Source of the DNA: Azolla pinnata
Lineage: Eukaryota > Streptophyta > Polypodiopsida > Salviniales > Salviniaceae
Direction: 5' to 3'
Length of the DNA stretch: 47,285 bases
NCBI GenBank assembly: GCA_037176905.1
Contig: JBBBWG010030865.1
Location: forward strand, 1 to 47,285
The notes below the pieces were generated by a model. That model was not told where the DNA came from and did no database searches. It saw only the letters and a program-made list of their open reading frames with translations. Shown one piece after another: positions 1 to 9,326 of this stretch. Position numbers and translations under genes: made by a program. Every line of letters begins with the position of its first letter. Positions within the stretch are counted from its first letter, which is position 1.

Positions 1-1094
1 GAAGCTTTCTTTGGCCTCATACTACTAAAAAATTGACTTGTACACCTATCACCACGTTGTGTCCATTTGGATGCGACGTTATGATAATAGAACTGGCTAC
101 GCACCTCATCCATATGTTGAATTTTACTACGAGCTTCTTGAAGACGTTCAGCAACCCATGAGCTATCTGGTCGATTTTGTTGTAACCTTTGAAGAGACGT
201 ATATGCAGCCCTGTAAGTAGCTTCCTTTGCACAATATTCTACATACTTAGCATTCGATCTTTCTTTAAAGAATGTAGACTGTTCAATTACTGCTTGAGCC
301 ACTCTATGTGAAATAGGAGCATCACTAATGTCCTTGTTACACCAGATCTCACTTACTGGCCTATCGTATTTATCATCTAACAATAGCCTTTCTGGTATCT
401 TTAGTCGTGCCACAGTTTCATCAGGCCGTTTAAACGTCACCAAGATCACATGAGCGTGATCTGAAAAGTGATACTTGACATAATATTAACTGACCCGCCA
501 TGAGGTACCACCACCAATTCGCCTGTCAGACCGAGAAAATTGCAATGAACCATTATACCGGTAGACATTTGGCATAAACCACACATCCAATATACGCAAT
601 TTTAAACACAAACGTTCCCAAGCAGCTAATTCTTCTCCAGAAATGGTTACGGAACTTCCCTCTTTTCTATCAAATGGGTCTTCAATCATATTAAAATCTC
701 CTGCCATACACCAATTATCTACTTGTGGTACTGTTGCGGCAATGTCACACCAAAATTGTTTCCTAGCTGAAGCATGATTTGGGGCATATATATTAAGATA
801 GCCCCATGTTGTTTGCCTTTCGTGTATAACAACATATTGTGCTCTTCCTGGCACAATGACTTCTTGACTAATAATAAATGTTTTCCACTTATCTGCTATA
901 GCCATACAGACTCCTCCTTGTGTACCACTATTAATAAAACATGCATCTCTCCATCTTAATAAAACATGCATCCTTATTGGATTGGGTTCATGAACATTTT
1001 CAATTCCCAAGTGCTTGGTAAAATCATGGCCGAAAGGGGCAGCATAGTCTATTATCGAGAAACCACCGCTACCAACATCATGGTTTTCCATCAC
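1..1094 (-). pseudogene. LINE ORF2 fragment: APE-type endonuclease and linker toward reverse transcriptase
   Basis: The minus-strand frame contains endonuclease signatures in the right order: GGVCMAI, the NIYAPN motif, the catalytic GDFNMIEDP motif, and after a TAA at 486-488 the SDHAHVIL motif that carries the catalytic Asp-His pair. It continues in the same frame through a coiled linker to the segment WTQRGDRCTSQFFSSM, which matches the conserved block ahead of reverse transcriptase in plant LINEs. The N-terminal quarter of the endonuclease, with the Asn and Glu metal-binding motifs, is not visible. The frame instead begins after a TGA near 1103, suggesting an internal deletion. This endonuclease would nick target DNA during retrotransposition in an intact element; this copy is dead. 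Confidence 0.85.
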
Positions 1095-1436
1095 ACAAGT
1101 TCATATTGCGATCGCATTATCTGATTTCCGAGATCTTATTGTCATTTTCGTTGATTTCAACATTCTACTCTTTCCTAATGCTGCCGCAATGCCTTCATTA
1201 TCCCCACTATTCTGCTCTACACTAACCTTCAACTTACTTTGTTCCATAACACCATGATTTTCTTGAGATGTGTTAACACTCTTTTGTTGGCATAACTCAA
1301 TAACAAATGCATCCCCACCATCTTGTCTATCAATCTCGATATCTAATGTATCAAAAGAGTTAGGGCTTTGATATGTCTCCTGCGGTATACCATGAGATGA
1401 TTTAAGAGAACGTTTAGCATCAACTGGAATCCATTG

Positions 1437-2324
1437 TTACTTCCCTAACTTTGAACCAGTCTGCCCTTCCATACCTTCCGATGATACCTTCGCTTGACAG
1501 TTCTCAGCCACATGCCCTTCCTTTTTACAAAACCCACATCGCTCATGTTGGTCCTTTCCTTTATTCTTTTTTCGAAGGCAATCCTTAGCTAAGTGCCCCA
1601 TGTTTCTACAATAAAAACATTGCTCAGGTAAACCAGAAAACTCAACCCTTTGTTCAATGGATTCACCCTCTCTATTTGGTAACAAAATCTTTGTTGGTAG
1701 TCTCTCAAGTGAGCCTACAACGATTCTGGCCAACAGCAAACCCAATGATTTAGCTATTCTAGCTGTCATGCTTTCTTGCACCTTCACCACAGATCCGGTC
1801 CTTGATGCTATGGCTGAAATCATGGGTAAATATTCTTTTCGTAACCTAGGGAAAACAACGGTTATTAGGAAAATTCGTTCCCCTTTGTGAAGTACTTCAA
1901 CCGGATTAAACCCTTGCTTCCATGGCATAACAAATGCCCTTGCACCTCTTATATCAATCGGGATATGTTGTAATAAATTGCTCACTGCATCTATTGTGTC
2001 TACTTCTACATAGTAGAATCATTTTCCTAAAAACTGTACATCCTTGATTCTACCACTGAAATCTTGCAACAAACCTTGAATAAGATCTTTTAACTCACCT
2101 CTATTTGGCCGAGCTCCGATCCCTCTACAAATCACCGAAAATTGTGATAAGCGAAGAGCCTCCGTTCGAAACTCGGCCTCCTCCTCCGGCGTGAAAACTA
2201 CAGGCAGCGAATGCTCTTCAGATGTTGTTGGCGGGAGTACTTCTTGAGAGCCCCCCTGTTGTGTCGTTGAAGTGCATCCCTGAATGTATTCACCAACGGA
2301 GGTAACGGCAACAGCAGTGGACAT
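1437..2324 (-). pseudogene. LINE ORF1-type protein: DUF4283 domain plus two CCHC zinc knuckles, one internal stop
   Basis: The frame starts MSTAVAVTSVGEY at 2324 and runs through a DUF4283-like domain (it includes the segments VQFLG and PWKQGFNPVEV) to two zinc knuckles, CFYCRNMGHLAKDC and CGFCKKEGHVAENC. These have the CX2CX4HX4C spacing that binds nucleic acid in retroelement proteins. An in-frame TGA at 2019-2021 splits it after VQFLGK. The reading continues in the same frame as FYYVEVDTIDAVSN, so this is a point stop rather than a frameshift. It ends at TAA 1437-1439, but the frame stays open for about 110 more codons toward the endonuclease. The original element may therefore have carried one fused polyprotein. 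Confidence 0.85.
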
Positions 2325-3290
2325 ATTGTAGGATCCTTTTCTGTTGTAGTAGATTTGCTACAACATAGACACACTTAATCATTAAAGAGTTACATGTACT
2401 TATATCGCATGGAGTGGAGGTTATGAAAACATTTTGAACTATTATAGAGGAATTATCGTTCTTAACTTTAATTGTCGTTCGAATTATTTATTTCAAACTA
2501 ATATCAACATTTATGTTATTGTCTATCGGGGAATCAATCGGGGTTTAGGTTCGAGGGGATTGATCTGATGATTTTCCAGCTTTGAGATTCAAGTTCTAGG
2601 GTCTGATCTTATCGATTTTCAAGGCCCGTTGGTGAGGGAAAGATCTGGTATCGTGAAGCATCGAAATAAGGGCCGTGGTGCAGATGGCACTAGCTCTCCC
2701 CAAATGCAGCTCAATATTGAAGCTGAGGTTTCCTTAATCACCTATGGTGGTGAAAAAAAAAACACTAAACCCAAAACCTTAAATTGGAATACTTTGGAAA
2801 CCAAACTCATTGCTCTTTATTGATTGAACCATATCTGTACAATCAAGTCAAGCAAAACAACAGACTCCCTTGTTAGTGTGATGCTTGTTCATGGCCCCGA
2901 ATAATACGAGAAAATTCACGTATCCTATGTTATGATCCCATAGTTTTCAAATTATAAGATCAGTACATGTTGGTTGGTTCATTAAGGAATGAAAGGTGAG
3001 GGTTAAAAATGATGTGTTCACATATGAGATCCTACATCTTTGTTAGCATTGACAAGTTTTTTTTTATGTGTTCACATTAGAGATCTCACATATTTGTCGG
3101 GGTTAAAAGGTTTTCATGTGTTTATATTAGAAGAGATCTCACATTCCGTATCGGCTTTTATATGAGGTTTCTAAACAGGTGAAAAACCTGGACCAGCAGC
3201 ACCCCCTGGAGCTGGGCTGGAAAACAAGAGGAAAACTACGTACCCAACCCATCTGCAAAGCATCACAGGCCGCTATTGATTCATCCCTCT
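2325..3290. other. Intergenic stretch, no gene seen
   Basis: AT-rich DNA between the LINE start and a small repeat element. A short open frame at 2629-2823 has no recognisable motif. Around 3010-3160 a weak local repeat of a segment like TGTTCACATNAGAGATC occurs about three times. I see no promoter or RNA gene. Confidence 0.5.
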
Positions 3291-3291
3291 C

Positions 3292-3529
3292 GATAATTGC
3301 ATTATGATATTGTATAAAACACTATGCACTTTGTGTGTATAAGTTATAACTCATTCTTTTTGGAGCCTTAGACATTATGATATTGTATAAAACACTAAGC
3401 ACTTTGTGTGTATAACTCATTCTTTTTGGTGCCTTAGATTGCGTATAAAACATTATGATTTTGTATAAAACACTATGCACTTTGTGTGTATAACTCATTC
3501 TTTTTGGAGCCTTAGATTGCGTAATTATC
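3292..3529. repeat. Small dispersed repeat with short inverted ends and internal triplication
   Basis: The element begins GATAATTGC (3292-3300) and ends GTAATTATC (3521-3529), which are near-perfect inverted copies of each other. Between them a 73-78 bp unit carrying ATAAAACACTATGCACTTTG and AACTCATTCTTTTTGG is repeated about three times, starting near 3301, 3374 and 3452. A single-unit relative with the same ends lies at 19833-19929. The short inverted ends and dispersed copies suggest a miniature inverted-repeat element, but no clear target-site duplication is visible. Confidence 0.6.
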
Positions 3530-4623
3530 CATCAATGAAGTATCTTTTGAAAAAAAAAATTGTTCTAAAGCACCTTCCAATTGAGCCCAATGTAATCGTG
3601 AAAGAAACCGAAAATGGTGATTGTCTGACAAAGAGGAGATGTACCGTAAAGTGGATCACAATTCCATAGACTTCACCGCAACTCCAATAATTGTTATGCC
3701 AAAGACAAGTCCAACCAACAGGGACTGCACAAAGCATCCCCTCGCTTTTACAATACAACGAATAATCGACGCCAGAAGCGAAAAATCGGACGATAGGGTC
3801 GATCCCATTCTTTCTCTCTTTTTGAGCATGGTAGTGCATGCTGAAAATCGCTCTTTATCCAACCCCTCTTTTAGGTAACAGTTGAACGGTCGAGACATAA
3901 CTAAGGGCTTCTGCTGCTCTTCTTAGACTGTCGTCGTTAAGAATAATCAACCTAAACATTACCCAAAACCTTTGAGGATTCGAGACGCTAGTGCTCTTTG
4001 GAAATCGGGGGTTGGACCATTCAGAGGAGGTGTGTGTGTGTGTGTTTGGTTTGGCACATGTTGAAACAAGAAGAAGCTAGTGGTTTCAGGATCTACATTC
4101 CGATCGGCATTTGGGTTGGAAGCAATAATGCTAAGAGTAGAGACATACAAAATAATGAGCATTGGGCCACTTGAGCTCTTGATTCTTCCTGTTACACCTC
4201 GCTTCTCTACAAACTCCATGACATGTACGCAAGGTAGTGGATCAAGCCGATCGAATATATTGGAAAGGACCATGTCATGTCGCATGCATGGCTCAAAAGA
4301 GAGGAGCAGAAGTAGAAGTAGAAGCAGAAGCAGAAGCAGAGGGAACCCGCCAAAGTGTGTCTGGCTTTTAGGCTATATTAGACTCAAGCCAGGCTCCATC
4401 GTGCAGTACAGACTCGCCTATAGATGCATCATGAAAGCTAACTAACCTCTGCAAACACCGACCGATCGATCGATGGAGCTCATAGATTCTAAAGAGGATG
4501 GATCGATGGATGAGATGCCAGATGGATGGCCAGTTGCGTGTACGTCGGGTGGGTAAAGCCGGCAAGTGGAGCATCTAGTGTTTCATCATGATAAAAGCAA
4601 GGTGGCGGGGACCCCTCTGTTGC
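3530..4623. other. Intergenic stretch with simple repeats, no supported gene
   Basis: Open frames here (for example 3621-3878 and 4080-4445 on the plus strand) show no domain and no support from splice signals. Simple repeats are present: a GT run near 4031-4045, AGAAGY units near 4305-4340 that create an Arg-Ser-rich reading, and GATC tetranucleotides near 4463-4475. I see no gene. Confidence 0.5.
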
Positions 4624-4652
4624 ACTTAGGGTTTAGGGTTTAGGGTTTAGTC
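4624..4652. repeat. Short telomere-type TTTAGGG run
   Basis: About three consecutive plant-type TTTAGGG heptamers. It is one of several small interstitial telomere-like blocks in this window. Confidence 0.8.
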
Positions 4653-4689
4653 GATAAATAGCAGAGGAACAGTAACTACTGATGAATTT

Positions 4690-5125
4690 AGGGTTATGTA
4701 CATACATGCATGCATACATACCATACATACATGCATGCATGCATACATATGCAGATACATACGTATGCTCGCCGTACATTGGCCCGATGTCCACATGCCA
4801 CGCACATAGGAATTCGTGTATGTATGCATTCCCATGTACATGTATGTATGTGTGCATATGTATCTGTGTATGTATGCATGCATGGATACATGTATACACA
4901 TCAGACTATGCGCATGTGTGCCATGCACATGTACGTAGGTGCCAAGGCATGCATACGCGTTATGTGTACACATAACATGTTCGTGTACATGCATGCGTTG
5001 CTCGATGTGTTTGTGCTGCGTATGCATGCGTATGCATGCGTATGTGTGCGTATGTGCGTGTACATACATGTGCATGCATGTGCATGCGCATCATGCTCCC
5101 GCATGCATATGCGCATGCATGCGTG
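4690..5125. repeat. CATGCATG / ATACATGC purine-pyrimidine repeat block
   Basis: This 430-bp block is mostly alternating purine-pyrimidine units (ACATAC, GCATGC, TGCATGCG, GTATGT). It contains many copies of CATGCA/CATGCATG, the RY motif bound by plant B3 factors of the ABI3/FUS3/LEC2 group. It directly abuts the G-box array at 5127. Open frames across it on both strands are low-complexity Met/His/Cys/Tyr readings and are not genes. Whether the RY motifs are functional or just a microsatellite cannot be told from sequence. Alternating purine-pyrimidine DNA of this kind is also prone to Z-form. Confidence 0.75.
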
Positions 5126-5126
5126 C

Positions 5127-5454
5127 CACGTGGCGCGGGACCTCCACGTCACCTGCCACGTCACCTGCCACGTCACCTGCCACGTGGCGTATTCCTTCCG
5201 GCAACATGACGTGTCGCCAAGATTCTCCCCCGCCCGCCACGTGGAATTATGGCGTGAAATATCTGCCACGTGGAATTATGACATCACCTGTGCCACGTGG
5301 AATTATGACGTCACCTGTGCTACGTGGAAATATGACGGCCACGTGGAAATACGACCGCCACGTGGAAATTTTACGCCACGTGGAAATTTTACGCCACGTG
5401 GAAATACGTCGCCACGTGGAAATACAACGCCACGTGGAAATACAACGCCACGTG
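5127..5454. promoter_or_regulatory. Tandem G-box (CACGTG) array
   Basis: Twelve perfect CACGTG palindromes start at 5127, 5181, 5238, 5267, 5294, 5340, 5359, 5377, 5395, 5413, 5431 and 5449. Most are in the extended form GCCACGTGG. They are joined by three CACGTC cores at 5145, 5157 and 5169 (12-bp spacing), an ACGTGTC at 5209, a perfect TGACGTCA at 5306-5313 and a TACGTGG at 5321. The last six G-boxes are exactly 18 bp apart. G-boxes bind bZIP (ABF/ABI5/GBF) and bHLH (PIF/MYC) factors; TGACGTCA binds TGA/C-box bZIPs. The array lies about 280-610 bp upstream of the TATA box at 5736, so it is placed like an enhancer of the S40-type gene downstream. That functional link is inference. Confidence 0.85.
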
Positions 5455-5735
5455 GAAATACGTCGCGTTGGAAAAAAAGGGATTAGAAGAAAAAAAAAAA
5501 AGGGAATTTGCTTTTAAAAATACATTTACTTGTCGTCGTCTTCTCAAAAAAGAAAAACAAACATTATCTTTTGACGGATTGGTTTTGTTTATTTATTGAT
5601 TGATTGATTTATTTATTTTTGGTCCTTTTATTGAGTTATCGCGTATTACGTTTCCTTCGTTTTTAAATATTTTATTTATCTTCTTCCTCTCTCTTTTCTT
5701 TCCTTCTCTGTCTTCTCTTTGTTCTGTCTTCTCTG
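5455..5735. other. Proximal promoter spacer, T- and pyrimidine-rich
   Basis: Between the G-box array and the TATA box is an A-rich run (5475-5520), GATT/ATTT repeats (5590-5625) and a long CT-rich tract (5680-5730). Pyrimidine-rich stretches near the start site are common in plant promoters. No gene is seen. Confidence 0.4.
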
Positions 5736-5742
5736 TATAAAT
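5736..5742 (+). promoter_or_regulatory. Candidate TATA box (TATAAAT) of the S40-type gene
   Basis: TATAAAT sits in a CT-rich context about 530 bp before a strong splice donor at 6271 and is the best core-promoter candidate upstream of the S40-type coding exon. It predicts transcription starting near 5765. No transcript evidence is available to confirm this. Confidence 0.45.
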
Positions 5743-5831
5743 TCCTCCTGCTTCTAGAAGCTTCCGCCATAGCTGGCTGGCCTCGAGCAGCTTCTCTCTC
5801 TCTCTCACTGCTTGCTGCTACGCCTGTTCTT

Positions 5832-6105
5832 CAGACTTCCCTCCTGCTCCTTCTTCCTTCGAGCTCCAACGCGGAAACGATCGGATTCCACACCTGCAGT
5901 CTCGGCATCTCCTGTTCTTCCACGGTTCGTCAGACTTCCCTCCCGTTCCTTCTTCCTTCCACCTCCAACGCGGAAGCGATCGGATTCTACACCTGCAGTC
6001 TCGGCATCTTCTGCTCTTCCACGGTTCGTCAGACTTCCCTCCCGTTCCTTCTTCCTTCGAGCTCCAACGCGGAAGCGATCGGGTTCCACACCTGCAGTCT
6101 CGGCA
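5832..6105 (+). repeat. 99-bp tandem repeat, about 2.8 copies, in the presumed leader exon
   Basis: Units begin at 5832, 5931 and 6030 with CAGACTTCCCTCC and share CTCCAACGCGGAA and CACCTGCAGTCTCGGCA. Because 99 is a multiple of three, both strands stay open and give apparent 33-residue repeat proteins (plus strand 5812-6267, minus strand 5805-6150). I judge these as by-products of the repeat. They show no domain, and the stretch sits where an untranslated first exon is expected. Confidence 0.8.
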
Positions 6106-6270
6106 ACGTTCCGATCCTTCCATCCGTCGGACGTTACTACTCACCGGCATTCCCCCTTCCGCTGTTCAATTCGTTCCTCCTGCGTCCAAGCGGATCGATC
6201 CATCAGAGCTTGTTTCAGAAACGGTTGCGCTCTTCTTCCTTCTTCTTTTTCCTCGTCTTCGTTTTGATCG

Positions 6271-6835
6271 GTAAGTGATTTAATATTCGGTTAGTTCATC
6301 CATCCGTTTCTGCTTCGACTTCTTCGTCTACTAATTCTCGATCCATAATGGACCGTTTGCTCTCTCGGTAGCTTCCCTCTGTCTTAGATCTCCTCTCTTG
6401 TGGACGGTACAGTCTTGTTGTATTATGAGAAGGCCAAATGTCGTGCCTTTCGATCTTTTGTTCATGATTTCCTCTAATTTTCGGAACAACCGTGCTGAAT
6501 CTGAAGCAGTTCACTATCATCTCTTGTTCACGACTTCTTCTTCCTCCTCCTCTTCTTCATTTAGAACGGTAAGTGATTTAATTCGGTTAGTTCATCCATC
6601 CGTTCTGCTTCGACTTCTTCGTCTACTAGCTCTTTCATCCATAATGGACTGGTTGTTCGCCCAGTAGCTTTCCTCTCTCTCAGATCTCCTCTCTTATGGA
6701 CGGTGCAGTCTTGTTGTATTACGAGAAGGCCAAATGTCGTGCCTTTCAATCTTTCGTTCATGATTTATTCTAATTTTCGGCCCAGCCGTGCTGAATCTGA
6801 AGCATTTCAATATCATCATCACAGACACTTACCGT
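6271..6835 (+). repeat. 298-bp tandem duplication carrying two copies of a splice donor
   Basis: Two diverged copies start at 6271 and 6569, each opening with GTAAGTGATTTAAT. They share the segments TTAGTTCATCCATCCGT and AGAAGGCCAAATGTCGTGCC. The first bases of each unit match a strong plant 5' splice site (GTAAGT). The duplication therefore produces two candidate donors for the leader intron of the S40-type gene. Confidence 0.8.
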
Positions 6836-7145
6836 TCTATATGTATTTCTGCCGGCTCCTTGAATCTGATTTTTCTGCACTGCCGATTTAGCTTCTGATT
6901 TCGGACACTTGATCTGGTATGTCTGAGCAACGGGCCTTATGATTCTGTATTAGGATGAGGATTCTGAGCATGAATCCCTGTTTCCTGATTTTGTGCTCTT
7001 GATATAGTTTTCTACTACTACCGATTTTCTGGTTTCTTCGTACTAGCAAATTCTAGTTTTAATGAAACGCTTCCATAGAGATCAGAGGCCTTCGATGAAA
7101 TACGTCATAACTGCCTAACCAAATTTTGCTGTTTTCCCCCTTTCT

Positions 7146-7293
7146 GCTCTCGGAGCGTCTCTAGTTTAGGATATCATTGGATCGTCATTATTTCTTCTCA
7201 TTTTAAGTTTGCATTTCGAGCTCTTGGAGCATCTCTAGTTTAGGATATCATCGGATCATCATTATTTCTTCTCATTTTAAGCTTGCATTTCGA
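7146..7293 (+). repeat. 74-bp tandem duplication in the leader intron
   Basis: Two adjacent copies begin near 7146 and 7220 and share CTCTAGTTTAGGATATCAT and TCATTATTTCTTCTCATTT. They lie inside the presumed leader intron and have no coding content. Confidence 0.85.
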
Positions 7294-8135
7294 ATTCCAC
7301 CGCCTCCGCAACTTCGAAATTTCCCTGCCATTCTTGTTTTTGAATATTCCTTCCTGTTTTGGTTTAAAGTCTTCTGTCCACTGACACTTATACACCGTTC
7401 TTTTATCTCTAGTTTTATCTCTAGTTTGTTGTTTCGATCCAATATCTCTTCTCATTTCGCTTAGTTTCTCTCCATTGACCTCAGCTTTGTGCCACTTCTG
7501 TCTGTACTGTGTCATTTGTTTAATTCCCATTTCTTGCAGGAATGACGCCAGATTCTACATTTTCTCTGTTTTTTCTCATCTTTCTGCTTCACTTCAAGCC
7601 AATCTCATCTGAATATCTGCACTTCTTCGTATTTCTCCATATGCTTCTGATTCTCCTCTCCTTTCAATATTTCTGTGCGATTTGTGCGTACAGCCTTTTG
7701 AATGAAATTGCGTACAGATTTTTAATGCCGTTACTTCGTTTATGTTCTTGATCTTTCATACACGTTTGATTTGTATAGAAGGATCGCTATTACTGCCTGT
7801 ATCTTTCAATGATTTTGTCTTCAATCTCCGCTTTCTGAAATCTTATTATTATTATTATTGGTGACGCAAATACCTAATCTTATGTAAACGAGAGGCTGCC
7901 CAGCTTTATGTACGAACATTCGTTTCTGTCAGATTGCTCTGTCTATTCTTTCCAGAAATTAAGTGTCGTCAGCTCCAAGATTTTTTTATGCGTGTGGTTT
8001 TCCAACTTCCTGTCCGGAACAATAAAAGTTTCTCCTCTGTTGTTTGCAATTGCTTCTAGGCTATTAAAAAAAGAAACCCCCCTTTTTCTCTTTGGACAGC
8101 TAGATCTTAAACGTGCTTCTAGCGTTTAAGCTGCC

Positions 8136-9326
8136 ATGGCTCGACTCAGTGGAGTTAGTACAGATTCTTTATCAGTCAAGGCAAGGAGAGGTCTCTCTGC
8201 AGCCTCAGTTATAGGGCTGGGAAGTATTCTTCGTGATCAGAAGATAACATGCGGTAGTATTTACAATACAATGTCTAGATCTAGTAACGCTCCCTCCAAA
8301 CAAAAAATCACCAGTTCGGCATCACAAACGGCTCTAGCCTCTTCACCAACAAATAACAACTTGATCGATTCTACTTGCGGCCACCTCAACAGTATGGAAG
8401 CAACGCTGGACAGCATTGATGCACAATTAGAAAACGCAAACCTTAAAGAAGAAGATTGTAGTATCTGGTCACATATAGACATGATAAGGCCAAGCTCGGA
8501 TCATATGAAGACATCACTCTCTACAACCGCTACAGAGAGGACAAGTTTTCTAAATCACAACCATGCAGGTGCAATAGGGCGTTATAGTCAAGGGCGTGGA
8601 CATCATGACGTAGCAGTTTTAATGGGATTATCTCCTCATGAGATGAATGGGTGCGGTAATGACTACAACTATATCCATGACAGCAGTGGCCACACCACAT
8701 ATGATCAATATGTGATGATGCGTCAATCAAGAGTGAGTAATGTAATCACTTCTGAAGGTGACATTCAAGATGCAGGTTATACTTCACAGAAATATTTTGT
8801 ACAGAAAGGCCCGATCGGCTCAATCGGCAATGGTTCAATGAAGAATCTCATGTCAGAGTCTTCTTCTTCGTCATTAATACCTCGAGAACATAGCGATGGG
8901 GGTGGGCCAATGCCGATTATGTCCACTGCTCAGAAGAGCTCAGCAGTGTACGGCGATTTTCTGCACTGTGTTCATCGTCAATCGGCACCTGTTAATGTCC
9001 CAGATTGGTCAAGGATCCGTAAGGAAGAAGTCTGTGCTGCATCAAAACAGAGGAAGATGAGAGCAAATATTGTGGAAGGTGAATGCAATGGCAGTAACAG
9101 TGATGTTGAGGATGGGGATGACAGAGATGGTAGAGATGATGATGATTATGATGATGATGATGGCCTTGAAGAGAGAATACCGCCACATGAATTACTTGCA
9201 AGGGAGAGAGCTTGTAGCGAAATGATCACATTCTCTGTTTGCGAAGGCCATGGAAGAACCCTCAAAGGTAGAGACATGAGCAGAGTCCGATATGCTGTAT
9301 GGAAGCAAATAGGCCTCGCCGATTGA
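8136..9326 (+). CDS. S40-type (DUF584, Senescence_reg) protein, long form
   Basis: The single exon encodes 396 residues. The C-terminus carries the diagnostic S40/DUF584 blocks in order: PVNVPDWS (residues 285-292), an Asp-rich acidic stretch (about 321-343), RIPPHELLARE (347-357), and FSVCEGHGRTLKGRDMSRVR followed by AVWKQIG (366-393). A weaker N-terminal motif, KEEDCSIWS (104-112), resembles the acidic-Trp motif of this family. S40 proteins are plant-specific, mostly nuclear and tied to leaf senescence and stress; their biochemical activity is not established. Most relatives are 100-250 residues, so the Ser-rich N-terminal two thirds is unusually long. The start is chosen because ATG at 8136 has a good context (GCCATGGC) and an in-frame TAA lies four codons upstream. 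A spliced leader starting near 5765 is inferred, with acceptors possible at about 8060 or 8121. Confidence 0.88.
   Translation: MARLSGVSTDSLSVKARRGLSAASVIGLGSILRDQKITCGSIYNTMSRSSNAPSKQKITSSASQTALASSPTNNNLIDSTCGHLNSMEATLDSIDAQLENANLKEEDCSIWSHIDMIRPSSDHMKTSLSTTATERTSFLNHNHAGAIGRYSQGRGHHDVAVLMGLSPHEMNGCGNDYNYIHDSSGHTTYDQYVMMRQSRVSNVITSEGDIQDAGYTSQKYFVQKGPIGSIGNGSMKNLMSESSSSSLIPREHSDGGGPMPIMSTAQKSSAVYGDFLHCVHRQSAPVNVPDWSRIRKEEVCAASKQRKMRANIVEGECNGSNSDVEDGDDRDGRDDDDYDDDDGLEERIPPHELLARERACSEMITFSVCEGHGRTLKGRDMSRVRYAVWKQIGLAD

Larger units (their letters stand above)
1..2324 (-). mobile_element. LINE (non-LTR retrotransposon), 5' half, degenerate and cut by the window edge
   Basis: Reading on the minus strand from 2324 down to 1, the frame encodes in order a DUF4283-like RNA-binding region, two CCHC zinc knuckles, a linker, an APE-type endonuclease, and the start of the region leading into reverse transcriptase. 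This is the standard order in plant L1-type LINEs. The same frame is interrupted by stops at 2019-2021 (TGA), 1437-1439 (TAA), about 1103 (TGA) and 486-488 (TAA), so this copy cannot make its proteins. The reverse transcriptase itself would lie beyond base 1. The 5' end of the element is not defined; 2324 is the first ATG of the open frame, and an untranslated leader could extend further. Family assignment is confident; the exact clade is not. Confidence 0.88.

Noticed and set aside
4710..5517. Long plus-strand open frames (258 and 192 codons) across the CATGCATG block and G-box array
   Set aside because: They are Met/His/Cys/Tyr low-complexity readings followed by repeats forced by the 18-bp G-box unit. 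No domain, and frames on the opposite strand are equally open.
5805..6267. 33-residue repeat proteins on both strands
   Set aside because: Produced by the 99-bp repeat being a multiple of three. No recognised domain; more likely leader sequence. Kept only as a uORF possibility.
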